Assembly: GCA_044450785.1 (NCBI GenBank)
Contig: JBIOJM010000042.1
Coordinates: 1 to 44,008, forward strand
Length of the DNA: 44,008 nucleotides
Direction of reading: 5' to 3'
Source: JBIOJM01 sp044450785
GTDB taxonomy: Bacteria > Planctomycetota > Planctomycetia > Isosphaerales > Isosphaeraceae
A model generated the notes under the pieces. The model had not been told where the DNA came from. It did no database searches and worked only from the letters and a program-made list of their open reading frames with translations. A program made the translations under genes and the position numbers. This document shows, piece by piece, positions 24,820-33,598 of the stretch (position 1 is its first letter; each line of letters begins with the position of its first letter).

Positions 24820-24965
24820 TCGCGAGCCTTTCTCGAAGTTGGGTATATCAAGGAGCGGAGGGTCGCTCGCAGGTCAACACAGTGCGGCAGGTTCGATTCT
24901 CGTGCGGTGGGAGTGCAGAATCAATGAGGCAGGTCGTCTCCGGTCAGTTACAATATAGTGTCTCT

Positions 24966-25970
24966 TCAGCGAGCGGATGGGTCGGAATCAAGGGCTTGGC
25001 GGACCGCCTGGAGAACGCGTTCGACGTTCTCGGACATCGGACCAGACAGAGTGGCACCGGCGGCTGCGCGGTGGCCGCCGCCGCCGAACTCGGCCGCGAG
25101 CCGCGAACAGTCGAGGCCCTTGCGCGCCCGGATCGACACCTTGGCTCCTCCTCGCGCCTGTTCGATGAAGAGCATTCCCACCTCGACCCCGCGCAGACTG
25201 ACCGTGAAATCGACCAGGTCCTCCGAATCCTGCGGGATGGCGCCGGTGCGGAGCAAGTCATCGCGCGAGATCGTGGCGTATGCGACTCTTCCCCCCAGGT
25301 CCGTCCGCATGTTACTCAGGGTTTCTCCCATCAGCTTCACACGGCCGAGCGTGTTCCTCTCGAAGAGTTTCCGGTAGATGTCGTCGATCTGGGCCCCTGC
25401 CTCGATCAGCTCGGCGACCGCGCGCAGGGTGCCGGCTCGCGTGTTGGAGTGGCGAAACCAGCCTGTATCCATGGCGATCGCCGTCAGCAGGCCGCACGCG
25501 ACGTCCGGCGTGATCGATCCCCCGAGCGCGGGTATGGCCCGCATGACCAGGATCCCGGTCGCCTCGGCGGTCGAGTCCTTGAAGAAGGTCGCTCCCAGGT
25601 CGTCCTCGCTGACATGGTGATCGATCACGACGCGCCGCCCAGGGAAACGGCGGATGAACTCGGCCATGTCGCCAAGCTGGTTCCACGCCGACAAGTCGAG
25701 GATGATCGCAACCTCCCGATCGGCCAGTTCCCCGGGCTTGACGCTCGAACCAAATCGCTCGAAAAAGGTCGAATCCGGATCCAGGAAGTCATAGCGCGGG
25801 GGCGTCGGGCTGGCGTTCACCACGCGCACGTCCTTCCCCTTCTGGCGCAGCAGGCCGGCCATGCCCACTTCGGAGCCGAGCGCATCGCCATCAGGCCGAA
25901 CGTGCGTCGTCACCAGGAAACGGTCGTGTGTCTCGATCAGGCCGGCCAGCGGTTCCCAGTCGATCGTCAT
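24966..25970 (-). CDS. DHH/DHHA1 phosphoesterase, NrnA-type
   Basis: The 334-residue protein belongs to the bifunctional oligoribonuclease/pAp-phosphatase family. The DHH domain shows H23, D27 and D29 in THVRPDGDALGS, D92 in ILDLS and DHH at 117-119. The DHHA1 domain has KVSIRARKGLD and FGGGGHRAAAG near the C-terminus. NrnA degrades nano-RNA and 3'-phosphoadenosine phosphate; relatives cut cyclic di-AMP or pApA, so the exact substrate is open. The start is the ATG at 25970 (MTIDWEPLAG); the frame is open for 86 more codons upstream but this part has no homology. It is separated from its neighbours by about 150 bp. Confidence 0.92.
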   Translation of the reverse strand: MTIDWEPLAGLIETHDRFLVTTHVRPDGDALGSEVGMAGLLRQKGKDVRVVNASPTPPRYDFLDPDSTFFERFGSSVKPGELADREVAIILDLSAWNQLGDMAEFIRRFPGRRVVIDHHVSEDDLGATFFKDSTAEATGILVMRAIPALGGSITPDVACGLLTAIAMDTGWFRHSNTRAGTLRAVAELIEAGAQIDDIYRKLFERNTLGRVKLMGETLSNMRTDLGGRVAYATISRDDLLRTGAIPQDSEDLVDFTVSLRGVEVGMLFIEQARGGAKVSIRARKGLDCSRLAAEFGGGGHRAAAGATLSGPMSENVERVLQAVRQALDSDPSAR

Positions 25971-26122
25971 TTCCGGTTCCGCTCGATTCCGTGGAAAGAC
26001 GGCCCGGATCGGGCCGGCACGGTGGCTTGAAAAGTTGTCTGTCCCATGTCGAAAGCACCTCACGAAGCCGTCAGGAGCATTCAGCCTACCGACCTGGGAC
26101 CGAGATTGACAACGCGGCCCGC

Positions 26123-27112
26123 TCACGTCGTGTACGAGTCGACCCGGAAACGGTGAAGGTGCTCGCGGACCCAGGCGATGGTTTCGTCGAGCCCTTGCTC
26201 CAGCGAAAACTGTGGTTGCCATCCCCACAGGCTTCGAGCCAGCGCCGTTCCGGCGAGCAGCCGCTCGACTTCGCTGGCGGCGGGCCGATAACGCTCGTGA
26301 TCCGTCTCGACGGCCAGGGGCCGGCCCAATCGGCGGCCGATCACCTCGACCAGCTCCCCGATCGAGATGTCTTCGCCACGGCCGATGTTGACGGCCCGGC
26401 CGAGGGCGGCGTCGCAGCCGGCGATGGCGACGAAGCCGGCGGCCGTGTCCTTGACGTACGTGAGGTCGCGGCGGGGGTCGAGCCGCCCCAGCTTGACCGC
26501 CGGCCGCGCGAGTGCCTGGCTGATGATGGTCGGGACGATCGCCCGCGCCGATTGACGTGGTCCGAACGTATTGAACGGCCGCAGGATCGTGACCGGCAGA
26601 CCGAAAGCGCGATGATAGCTCTCGCCCAGCGCATCGGCCGCGATCTTGGTGGCGGCGTACGGTGATTGCCCCTGAAGCGGATGCTGCTCGTCGATCGGTA
26701 CCGTCCGGGCCGTCCCATAGACCTCGGACGTCGAGGTCAACACCAGCCGCTCCAGGGCAAGATTCGCACGGCAGGCGTCCAGCACGTGGGCGGTCCCCAG
26801 CACGTTGGTCTGAACGACGTCGTAGGGGTTATGATACGAATAGGGAATCGCGATCAGTGCACCCAGATGGAAGACCCACTCCCGTCCCTCGACCGCCCGG
26901 CGGACGGCGAGCGGATCCTTGAGATCGCCGCGCTCGACCTCGGTCGCCGCCTGGATCTCGGGTGGCAGGTCGCCGAGATGTCCGCGGTCGTCGCGGCCGT
27001 TATACCGCACGAAGGCCCGCACCTGGTGACCATCTCGCACCAGCCGCTCGGTCAGGTGACTGCCGATGAACCCCCCTGCCCCCGTGACCAAGACTTTCTT
27101 GCCCATCGGCAT
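26123..27112 (-). CDS. SDR-family NAD-dependent nucleotide-sugar epimerase/dehydratase
   Basis: The protein has about 329 residues and the extended SDR fold: NAD motif VTGAGGFIGSHL, LTSTSEVYG, the active-site Tyr and Lys in SPYAATK, and LRPFNTFGPRQSARAIVP. The lines RYNGRDDRGHLGDLP and ALIAIPYSYHNPYDVVQTNV resemble the LegB-like dehydratases and related epimerases that make sugars for surface glycans. The start may be ATG 27112 or 27106 (MGKKVLV); AAGGAG lies four or ten bases upstream respectively. No glycosyltransferases are close, so the sugar is unknown. Confidence 0.88.
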   Translation of the reverse strand: MPMGKKVLVTGAGGFIGSHLTERLVRDGHQVRAFVRYNGRDDRGHLGDLPPEIQAATEVERGDLKDPLAVRRAVEGREWVFHLGALIAIPYSYHNPYDVVQTNVLGTAHVLDACRANLALERLVLTSTSEVYGTARTVPIDEQHPLQGQSPYAATKIAADALGESYHRAFGLPVTILRPFNTFGPRQSARAIVPTIISQALARPAVKLGRLDPRRDLTYVKDTAAGFVAIAGCDAALGRAVNIGRGEDISIGELVEVIGRRLGRPLAVETDHERYRPAASEVERLLAGTALARSLWGWQPQFSLEQGLDETIAWVREHLHRFRVDSYTT

Positions 27113-27154
27113 GCTGCTCCTTCGTCTCGTCCCTGCCGCGTAGGTATACGGCGG

Positions 27155-27180
27155 ACCGGCGGCTAGCGCCGTGCCGCTCA
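27155..27180 (-). repeat. GCTAGC dispersed repeat copy
   Basis: ACCGGC followed by GGCTAGCGCCGTGCCGCTCA lies about 43 bp upstream of the epimerase start. It is a single copy, without an inverted partner nearby. The rest of 27113-27517 shows no gene. Confidence 0.8.
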
Positions 27181-27517
27181 TCGGTTCTCGTCCCCCGCCG
27201 CGTACGGATGCGACTCGATTTTCCGGCCGAGATCCTACGTCCTCGACGGTTTTTCCGCTACGTCGCGATTCCGCCCTCCGATTTCCGCGGACTTCTGCGG
27301 TGAAACTGACTTCGGCGCGCGCTCCCATTTTCTTTCTTGGCGCTCGTGGCGTGTTGGCGGTTCAACTTGACCAACTTTTCTCATCTACCTAAAGCCACTA
27401 GATTCTTGAGTCGATAATGTTTATCAGGAATTGGCAGGTTAACCCTCGCGACGGACAACATGACGAGCTGGACGGCCGCAGCGAACCATGAAGACGACAC
27501 GGCATGGAGAACGTTCG

Positions 27518-28723
27518 ATGTTATTGCGACTAGCCTTGGTCGGAATGGTGGCCGCGCTGGGTGTGACGCTCCCAAGCCAGCCGAAATGTGAACGATGGTT
27601 TGACTCGGCCCAGAATTGGGCGAGTGGGATCCTTGCGGATTGGGATACGTGGAAGCCTCGCGAGGGCAATGACGATTGCCTGCTCGGCGCTCGCGGGAGG
27701 ACCGATTGCCCGCAATGCCGGCTCGCGCGAGCACGGCTCGCCGCGGACGAGCGGAATCCGGCGACGGCGGCCGAGCCCGCGGCGATCGCGACGGTCAGTT
27801 ACGCGATGCGACTCGGTGCAAGACGCGCGGCCGAGCCGCGGGAAGCGCTACCGTCCCAGCCCGAGAATCGCGAATCGATCGCTCTCGAGCCGATCGTGCT
27901 GGATGAGGACCTCTTTTCCCGAGTTGCTTTCCAGCTCAACCGCATGGCCGAGGGGATCGGAATCCCGACCGCGTGTCCTGTGCCCCCGCCGCCGGCGCCG
28001 GCGCCGCCCACGGTTGTTGACACCACGCCACTCGCGCTGGAGCCGATCGCCGCGAGCGACGACCTCGAGCTGAGCGTGTTGGGCGAGCTTTGTCGCGTTG
28101 CCCTTGAGACCCGAGCGCCGGTCTCACCGGCGCGAGTCGCCGCTCGAAAGCCCCGCGACGTGGAGCAACCTGACGACGATTCCTTTGTCTGCGGAGCCGG
28201 CGATCTTGACGAGACGCTCTCGACGCAAGTCGCCGCGTCGAAGCCAATGCCCGCAGTGACCCCGGAAACGGCTGGAGGGGACTTCGTCGCGCTCTCCGAG
28301 ACAGACCTCGACTTCTGTTCGGGAAACGCTTGTCTGCTCGATCGTTTCATCGAGGACGCCCCGACGCCCCCTCCGGTTGCGTTGCTGGCGGACTTGCCTC
28401 AAGATGTCTTCGGTCCTTCTCCGAAGACCACGCTGGCGGAGGCACCACGAGTTGCGTCCGGGCCGCCCCGGGCCGCAGCACCACGAGTTACGTCCGGGCG
28501 TCGCGGGGTCGTGGCACTGGCGGACTTGCCTCGCGATGTGTTCGCGCCGCCGGAACCGAGCCCGACGTCTCGTCAGGACACTTCATCATCGTCTCGTTCA
28601 ATCGTCGGTCGAGGGAGTGCACAACCTCGGTTGGGTCATGCCGTCGAATTGACCCGAGAGGCATTGTATGCATGGATGAACGTTTTGACAGGCCCGGCGC
28701 TCGTCGACGTGACGTCACGTTGA
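27518..28723 (+). CDS. Hypothetical exported Ala/Pro-rich protein
   Basis: The 401-residue protein starts MLLRLALVGMVAALGVTLPS, a likely signal peptide. GGAGA seven bases upstream supports this ATG over the one at 27488. Early Cys residues (PKCERWFDSAQ, DDCLLGARGRTDCPQCRLAR) may form disulfides or bind metal. The remainder is low-complexity with short internal repeats: LADLPQDVFGP and LADLPRDVFAP, LEPIVLDEDLF and LEPIAASDDLE. A 22-bp direct repeat of DNA (28442-28463, 28477-28498) supports recent internal duplication. I do not recognise a family. Confidence 0.65.
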   Translation: MLLRLALVGMVAALGVTLPSQPKCERWFDSAQNWASGILADWDTWKPREGNDDCLLGARGRTDCPQCRLARARLAADERNPATAAEPAAIATVSYAMRLGARRAAEPREALPSQPENRESIALEPIVLDEDLFSRVAFQLNRMAEGIGIPTACPVPPPPAPAPPTVVDTTPLALEPIAASDDLELSVLGELCRVALETRAPVSPARVAARKPRDVEQPDDDSFVCGAGDLDETLSTQVAASKPMPAVTPETAGGDFVALSETDLDFCSGNACLLDRFIEDAPTPPPVALLADLPQDVFGPSPKTTLAEAPRVASGPPRAAAPRVTSGRRGVVALADLPRDVFAPPEPSPTSRQDTSSSSRSIVGRGSAQPRLGHAVELTREALYAWMNVLTGPALVDVTSR

Positions 28724-28805
28724 AACCCATCGGGTCGGGATGAAAGTGTGCGGGTGATCGAGGTCCCGATTGTCTGACTCAACCTTCCGCCTTCATCCTC
28801 CATCC

Positions 28806-29267
28806 TTATATTTGTCCGGCTTCAATGGTTGACGGTTTGACGAGGGATGGCGCATCGGCCTCGGCTCCGCCCCAGCAGTTTTCAGGGTCGAAGACCACTT
28901 GTCGATAACCGAGTGCTGCGGCGACCTTGAGTACGTCGCCGTGCGTGGGAAAGCCGTTGCCGGTGTGTTCCTTGAATCGCTGCATGGCGTTCATGAACTC
29001 GATTTCATCGTCGGTGTACTGTTTTTCGAAGGTCGTGGGATCGATGCGCCGCCGCCGCTCTTTCTTGGCGCGCCGCTCAGCCGGGGCGGTGGGCGAAGCG
29101 GGGTCCTTTTGCTCCGGAGTCGGTGTTCGCTTGAACCGGCGATCGCGACCTTCGCGGCGTTCGTGGAACAGCGAGTTGGACGGAAAACTGGAGAAATCGA
29201 ATTCCGGGCGGTTCGGATTCGTCTGATCATTGTCGCTGTTCAGCGTCTCATCAATTTGGTCGCTCAT
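28806..29267 (-). CDS. Conserved hypothetical protein, charged
   Basis: The 153-residue protein has a disordered, charged first half (RREGRDRRFKR, AERRAKKERRRR) and an ordered second half, YTDDEIEFMNAMQRFKEHTG followed by FPTHGDVLKVAAALGYRQV. That block looks like a small helical DNA- or protein-binding unit and I believe it is shared among planctomycetes, but I cannot name a family. It is probably cytoplasmic. It diverges from the STN gene, with a 400-bp gap that holds a possible promoter for that gene. Confidence 0.65.
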   Translation of the reverse strand: MSDQIDETLNSDNDQTNPNRPEFDFSSFPSNSLFHERREGRDRRFKRTPTPEQKDPASPTAPAERRAKKERRRRIDPTTFEKQYTDDEIEFMNAMQRFKEHTGNGFPTHGDVLKVAAALGYRQVVFDPENCWGGAEADAPSLVKPSTIEAGQI

Positions 29268-29528
29268 GCGTCTGTGTCCGAAATTGGCCTGATCGAGCCG
29301 TCTTGTGCCGCGACACGCCGGCGGTTACAAGGTCGCGCTCATGGGAGAGCGGTGGCCGGTGCGGGACCAGTCGTCTCGGCCGGCTTGCAACGACTGTCGA
29401 CCTAAGTATCGACCATGCGGGAATGTGCATCGCCGCCTCGGATAAGAGAACAACTAGGATGCGCACGGCAACCTGTCAAGCGGCCGAACACTTCGCCGCT
29501 CTATCGGATCAATCTCGGATCCTGCGGT

Positions 29529-29557
29529 TTGGCCGCCGGAGATCCTTGTGGCATAAT
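29529..29557 (+). promoter_or_regulatory. Candidate sigma-70 promoter of the STN-domain gene
   Basis: TTGGCC (29529-29534), a 17-base spacer and CATAAT (29552-29557) lie 113 bp upstream of the start codon. CATAAT matches five of six bases of the -10 consensus; the -35 is weaker. No other promoter-like pair in the 400-bp gap is better. Confidence 0.35.
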
Positions 29558-29669
29558 GAGTGTGGGCTTGTCGTTGAGTCTTGGGTTGATGTAGCTTAGT
29601 GTCAAGGGAACAACGAGCGCCGAGCCGGTCAGTCCACCGGTAATTTCCTTCTGCTGGGGAGCATCGAAC

Positions 29670-31373
29670 ATGTCCCGAACCGCGCGTCCGTGGAGAGGTG
29701 CCGGGTTGCTGATGCTGGGTGGCGCGTTGCTGTCCGGTGCAGTGGTCCTGGGTGCCGACGAACCACCGCTTTCGAATCAACTGGCGGATCTGGGCCGCCA
29801 GGCGCTCGCCCAGGGAGCGCGTACGACGGCGGAGACTTTTTTCAAGAAAGCACTCCAGCTCGACCCCGACAATGCGGCGGCGGCGCTGGGCCTGCGCCAG
29901 GTCCAGCGTATGGAGGCCGCCGTCGTTCGGGTGGCTCACCAAGAACCTCCGGCAGCGCAACCGCCTGCCGGCGCGGTCAAACCCGCGGCCGACCCGGCCC
30001 AGGCGCCCAAGCCTCCCCTATCAGAGGATGCCAAGGCCACCCTCGAGCAAGCCGAGAAGGCTGAGAACATCGCGCGGCAGCAACTCACCAACGACGTGGA
30101 GCAGCGGATTCAAAACGCCCGGGTGCTCCTGAACCAAGGTCAGCCCGAGGCAGCCTTGAATGCCCTGCGCCTGACTCAAAACGTCGTTCGCTCCGCGACC
30201 GACGTCTCGGAGGCGGACCGCACCAAGCTCGATCGCCGCATCCAGGCTCAGCTCCTCGCCACCGTCCAGGCCGAAGAGCGGGTTGTGATGGACCGGGCCG
30301 AGCGAGTCAGGCTCGATTCGGCGGCCGAGCAGCGCACCCGTGCCGTCGACCTCTTCCAGCGAGACAAGCAGACCATCGAAGCCATGATGATCCAGTTCGA
30401 CCTCTTGATCAGGGAGGGGGTTTACAACCTTCTCTACAGCGGCGGCATGGGGGATATCCTCACCACCAGCGCGCCCTTCGGCGAGGCGAGGCTGCTGGCC
30501 CAGCAGGCCTACGCTCTGCAACGCGGCGGTCCGCTCCCCTACAGCGACAACGATCCAGCGCCCGGTGCCGGGAATTACGTCTCCTACTCCATGAGCTTCC
30601 TGACCCAGACATTGCAGTTTCGTGCGCTCCAGCGCTACCGTTACCTCCTCACTCTCCAGGACGTCGCGCGAGCCGCAATCCCCTTCCCCGACACCCAGAC
30701 GATCGAATACCCCGACGCCAAATGGTGGCGGGCTATTTCCGAGAAACGAATCAAGCGCTATGGTAAGGCCGTCGACCTTTTCGATCGCGATGAGAAGACC
30801 AAGCGAATCCTCGAAAAGCTCGACGAGCCGATTTCCATGTCGTTCAACGAAGAAACAGCGCTCGAGGACGTCCTCAAGTACGTCAAGCAGGCGACCACGA
30901 CGGCGACCTACTCCGGCATCCCGATCTACGTCGACCCCATCGGCCTCCAGGAAGCCGAGAAATCCATGACCTCCACCGTGAGGAACATGGATCTCGAGGG
31001 CGTGCCGCTCAAGCTCACCTTGAAGCTGCTCCTCGGTCAGCTCGACCTGACCTACACCGTCAAGGACGGGTTCCTCATGATCACCTCCAAGGATTCGGAA
31101 GACCAGCAGACCGAGATCCGCGTCTATCCGGTCGCCGACCTCGCCATCATACCCATCTCCCTCATGGGCGGTGGCGGCATGGGAGGCATGGGCGGTGGCA
31201 TGGGTGGTATGGGCGGCGGCATGGGCGGTGGCATGGGCGGTATGGGTGGTGGCATGGGCGGTGGCATGGGCGGTATGGGCGGCGGTGGCATGGGTATGAT
31301 GTCGGTCCCTGTCACCGATCCCCAAGATCCAGCCGGCCCGAATGACGCCTTCTTGCAAAAAAAAAGCAACTGA
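29670..31373 (+). CDS. Secreted TPR/STN-domain protein with Gly/Met-rich tract
   Basis: The 567-residue product has a signal peptide (about 1-29, ending VLGAD), a TPR-like pair at 35-80 (LADLGRQALAQGARTTAETF, ALQLDPDNAAAALG), helical coiled parts at 118-235, a domain at 385-473 like the secretin/TonB short N-terminal (STN) fold (ISMSFNEETALEDVLKYV, VPLKLTLKLLLGQLDLTY, FLMITS) and a Gly/Met repeat at 500-546. Such proteins are common in planctomycetes and may be parts of an envelope secretin-like structure, but their role is not known. The stop comes right after an A9 tract (31357-31365). In the -1 frame the reading continues without a break into the next frame, so this may be only the first half of one protein. 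Confidence 0.82.
   Translation: MSRTARPWRGAGLLMLGGALLSGAVVLGADEPPLSNQLADLGRQALAQGARTTAETFFKKALQLDPDNAAAALGLRQVQRMEAAVVRVAHQEPPAAQPPAGAVKPAADPAQAPKPPLSEDAKATLEQAEKAENIARQQLTNDVEQRIQNARVLLNQGQPEAALNALRLTQNVVRSATDVSEADRTKLDRRIQAQLLATVQAEERVVMDRAERVRLDSAAEQRTRAVDLFQRDKQTIEAMMIQFDLLIREGVYNLLYSGGMGDILTTSAPFGEARLLAQQAYALQRGGPLPYSDNDPAPGAGNYVSYSMSFLTQTLQFRALQRYRYLLTLQDVARAAIPFPDTQTIEYPDAKWWRAISEKRIKRYGKAVDLFDRDEKTKRILEKLDEPISMSFNEETALEDVLKYVKQATTTATYSGIPIYVDPIGLQEAEKSMTSTVRNMDLEGVPLKLTLKLLLGQLDLTYTVKDGFLMITSKDSEDQQTEIRVYPVADLAIIPISLMGGGGMGGMGGGMGGMGGGMGGGMGGMGGGMGGGMGGMGGGGMGMMSVPVTDPQDPAGPNDAFLQKKSN
31166..31299 (+). repeat. GGYGGCATG minisatellite coding for Gly-Gly-Met repeats
   Basis: Units of GGCGGTATG or GGTGGCATG repeat about fourteen times. 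They code for the Gly/Met stretch and may vary in number by slippage without breaking the frame. Confidence 0.85.
31357..31365 (+). promoter_or_regulatory. A9 tract, candidate -1 slippage site
   Basis: In the zero frame the codons are TTG CAA AAA AAA AGC AAC TGA. The A_AAA_AAA heptamer allows both tRNAs to slip back one base, after which AAG CAA CTG AGC continues to 32779. A9 is also long enough for RNA polymerase slippage, as known for dnaX in Thermus. A stem-loop at 31423-31452 (GGGCCAGCCCGGT with ACCGGCTGGCCC) is 57 bases downstream, too far for a standard stimulator. Confidence 0.4.
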
Positions 31374-31459
31374 GCGAAGCGACCCACGGTTCGCACGGTT
31401 CTAAAAACCCCTCAGATTCGCAGGGCCAGCCCGGTTCTCGACCGGCTGGCCCTTCGTCG

Positions 31460-32779
31460 TTGAAGAGCAAGACGACCGACGACGAGCCCATCGTACTCCC
31501 GAAGAACGCGACCATCGATCCGGCGACCGGCAAGATGGCGCCACGCCGCGGCGCGACTCCGGCGGACCTTGGCTTGATCCCCATCGATGGAAGCCCTTCG
31601 GCCATGGTGAAGCCGAGCGGCAAGACGGACCCGTACGCCTTCTACATGAACTACTACCGCTCCCAAGACCCGGACAGGACGGATCCCGAGAAGCTGCGCA
31701 CCATGGTGCTTCGTCTGAATCAGCTTCGCAAGACCAGGGAGGTTCACGCCGCATTGGTCGGCTACCTCAAGAACCATCGCGGGATGGCCGAGCCGTGGAT
31801 GTACGAAGCTCTGGCCAAGGCGATCGAGATCAATCGCGGCTCAGCCGCCGATGTGAAGACCGCCCTGAACTTCGCCGCCGACCTCGCCGAGCGGTCTCAC
31901 AACCCCAACCACCTGGTGAGCGCCGCCGATCAGCTCTTCATGAAAGGCTATTTCGAGCGGGTGGGGCCGATGCTCGACCAGGCGATGGTGCAGGTCCCCC
32001 ACCGCGCCGAGCCGCTCGTCATGTCGATCAAACTGGCCCAGAAAACCAAGGATCCCAACCGGATGTCCAACGCCGTCGAGCGGCTGCTCTCGCTCGGCTG
32101 GCCTGGCCGGGATGAGGTTTTTCGGATCGAGGCCGCCAACGAGGTGGATCTCCTCGACAAGGCACTTCGGGAGGACAATCGGGTGAAGGAAGCAGACGCG
32201 CTGCGGGCCAAGCTGACGGAGTCCGAGGCGCGCGATCTGTTCCTCCGGCTGACGTGGGATGGGGACGCTGATTTTGACCTCGTCGTGGATGAGCCCCTGG
32301 GTGCGACAGCCAGCTTTCAAACGCCACGCACCGTCTTCGGCGGCTCCCTCGTCAAGAACGGATACGGGTCTCATCCAGAGGAAGTCTATGTCTGCCCCCG
32401 CGCGTTTGACGGCGACTACACGGTTCGCGTCACGACGATCTGGACCAACCCGGCCAAGCCGGTGACGCGCTTGACCCTGGAATCCATCACTCACGAAGGG
32501 ACCGCGAACCAGAAGAAACAGAGCCAGGATCTCAGCCCCGATCAGCCGAACAAGCCCATTGTCGTCCACGTGTCGGGTGGGCGGCGCAAGACGGTCCTTC
32601 CGTATATCGATCCCGTCGCGGCGATCCTGAGCTCGCCGCTTGCTGGTTCCAGCAAGCACGCCAGGGCGCCCGGGAAGACGAAGAGCGGCGCCCCCAAGCC
32701 CGCATCTTCGCAAGGGCACCAATCGCCGCCGTCTGACGTTGATGCCAGGTCAAAATCACAGGGCCCGGCCCCTCGGTGA
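31460..32779 (+). CDS. TPR-like protein with DUF2135-type beta-sandwich, probably the 3' half of the preceding gene
   Basis: The 439 residues have no signal peptide, and the first possible start is a TTG at 31460 without a ribosome site. The frame is open back to the A9 tract at 31357, adding a Ser/Gly/Pro-rich linker (QLSEATHGSHGSKNPSDSQG). Residues about 50-260 are helical and TPR-like (MVLRLNQLRKTREVHAALVG, FAADLAERSHNPNHLVSAAD). Residues 265-365 resemble DUF2135: LRLTWDGDADFDLVVDEPLG, GGSLVKNGYGSHPEEVYVCP and FDGDYTVRV. A basic, disordered tail follows. Without export it makes little sense, which supports fusion to the secreted STN protein by a -1 shift. Otherwise it is a coupled gene with an unusual start or a broken gene. 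Confidence 0.7.
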   Translation: MKSKTTDDEPIVLPKNATIDPATGKMAPRRGATPADLGLIPIDGSPSAMVKPSGKTDPYAFYMNYYRSQDPDRTDPEKLRTMVLRLNQLRKTREVHAALVGYLKNHRGMAEPWMYEALAKAIEINRGSAADVKTALNFAADLAERSHNPNHLVSAADQLFMKGYFERVGPMLDQAMVQVPHRAEPLVMSIKLAQKTKDPNRMSNAVERLLSLGWPGRDEVFRIEAANEVDLLDKALREDNRVKEADALRAKLTESEARDLFLRLTWDGDADFDLVVDEPLGATASFQTPRTVFGGSLVKNGYGSHPEEVYVCPRAFDGDYTVRVTTIWTNPAKPVTRLTLESITHEGTANQKKQSQDLSPDQPNKPIVVHVSGGRRKTVLPYIDPVAAILSSPLAGSSKHARAPGKTKSGAPKPASSQGHQSPPSDVDARSKSQGPAPR

Positions 32780-32920
32780 GTTGATCATTGCGATTGACAG
32801 ATCTTGCCGATGCTGGAAAAGGAACTTACCAAGTCGATCAACGATCGTCGTTCAAACGCGGTTGCGCGCGAGAGTCATGGACTGGCTCTCCCAAGGGATG
32901 GTCACGGAGGAGGATGGGAA

Positions 32921-33340
32921 ATGAAGCGGCAGTTGCGGCCGGCGCTCGAGCCCCTGGAGGCCAAGTTGCTCCCGTCCACGTTGGCTGTCAGCCTGGTGAC
33001 CAACCACCGAACCTATCGCGCGGGCGAGGTCGTCTGCATGAAGTTGACGGAGAAAAATGACTCCGAGCAGGATGTAACAGTCGGGTGGGGCCCCAGTATC
33101 GATGGGTTTTCGATCACGCACAACGGGGCCCCTGTCTGGCGGTCAAACTCCGGGATAATGCCTCTATTCATTGCGGACCGGACCCTGGCTCCTGGCCAAT
33201 CCATCACGCTCTTGGCGCACTGGAAGGCAGCACGCGAAGCCGGAACTTACACGGTTTGCAGCGAGCTGACACCGCAGGGGCCCCTCGCGAAGTTCTGTGT
33301 CGTCCGAACCGGAAAAGCGGGACAGGTTCGATATCGGTAG
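32921..33340 (+). CDS. Small LEPR-XLL-type protein with BsuPI-like domain
   Basis: The 139-residue protein starts MKRQLRPALEPLEAKLLPST, close to the LEPR-XLL N-terminal motif of planctomycete exported proteins. The rest resembles the BsuPI (intracellular proteinase inhibitor) beta-sandwich: AVSLVTNHRTYRAGEVVCMK, LTEKNDSEQDVTV, GAPVWRSNSG, LAPGQSITLLAHWKAAREAG and TYTVCSEL. GGAGGAGG at 32906-32913 makes the ATG at 32921 the start; the frame is open further upstream but unlike protein. It may inhibit a protease or act as a carbohydrate-adhesion module; both are inference. Confidence 0.72.
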   Translation: MKRQLRPALEPLEAKLLPSTLAVSLVTNHRTYRAGEVVCMKLTEKNDSEQDVTVGWGPSIDGFSITHNGAPVWRSNSGIMPLFIADRTLAPGQSITLLAHWKAAREAGTYTVCSELTPQGPLAKFCVVRTGKAGQVRYR

Positions 33341-33468
33341 ACTGGGGTGTTTTTCGGCGATCTTCTTGCCCGTTCACTCCTGAGCGATGACCTGGGTTGA
33401 GACGGAGACGCTCACCGCATGGATGCACGGGGGATTATTGCGAGAATCAAACGGATTGCCTGTTTCCA

Positions 33469-33498
33469 TTGTAAGTCCGGCTGGACTCTCGTTATATT
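33469..33498 (+). promoter_or_regulatory. Candidate sigma-70 promoter of the NtrC-type regulator
   Basis: TTGTAA (33469-33474), an 18-base spacer and TATATT (33493-33498) lie 100 bp upstream of the regulator's start. This short AT-rich patch stands out in the GC-rich surroundings. Confidence 0.4.
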
Positions 33499-33598
33499 CG
33501 CATCACACGATCGGCCGAGGGGTTGAGCCGATCGTCGACCCGTCTTTACCGTAACAACCTCGTTCTTTGACGATTCTTCACAGGGATGGAAGAGCCGC

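Noticed and set aside
30021..31358. 445-codon minus-strand frame with His/Ala/Thr repeats
   Set aside because: It is the reverse of the STN gene; the repeats are the complement of the Gly/Met tract.
31423..31452. Intrinsic terminator after the STN gene
   Set aside because: The stem is strong but no T-run follows, and the -1 frame reads through it as coding sequence.
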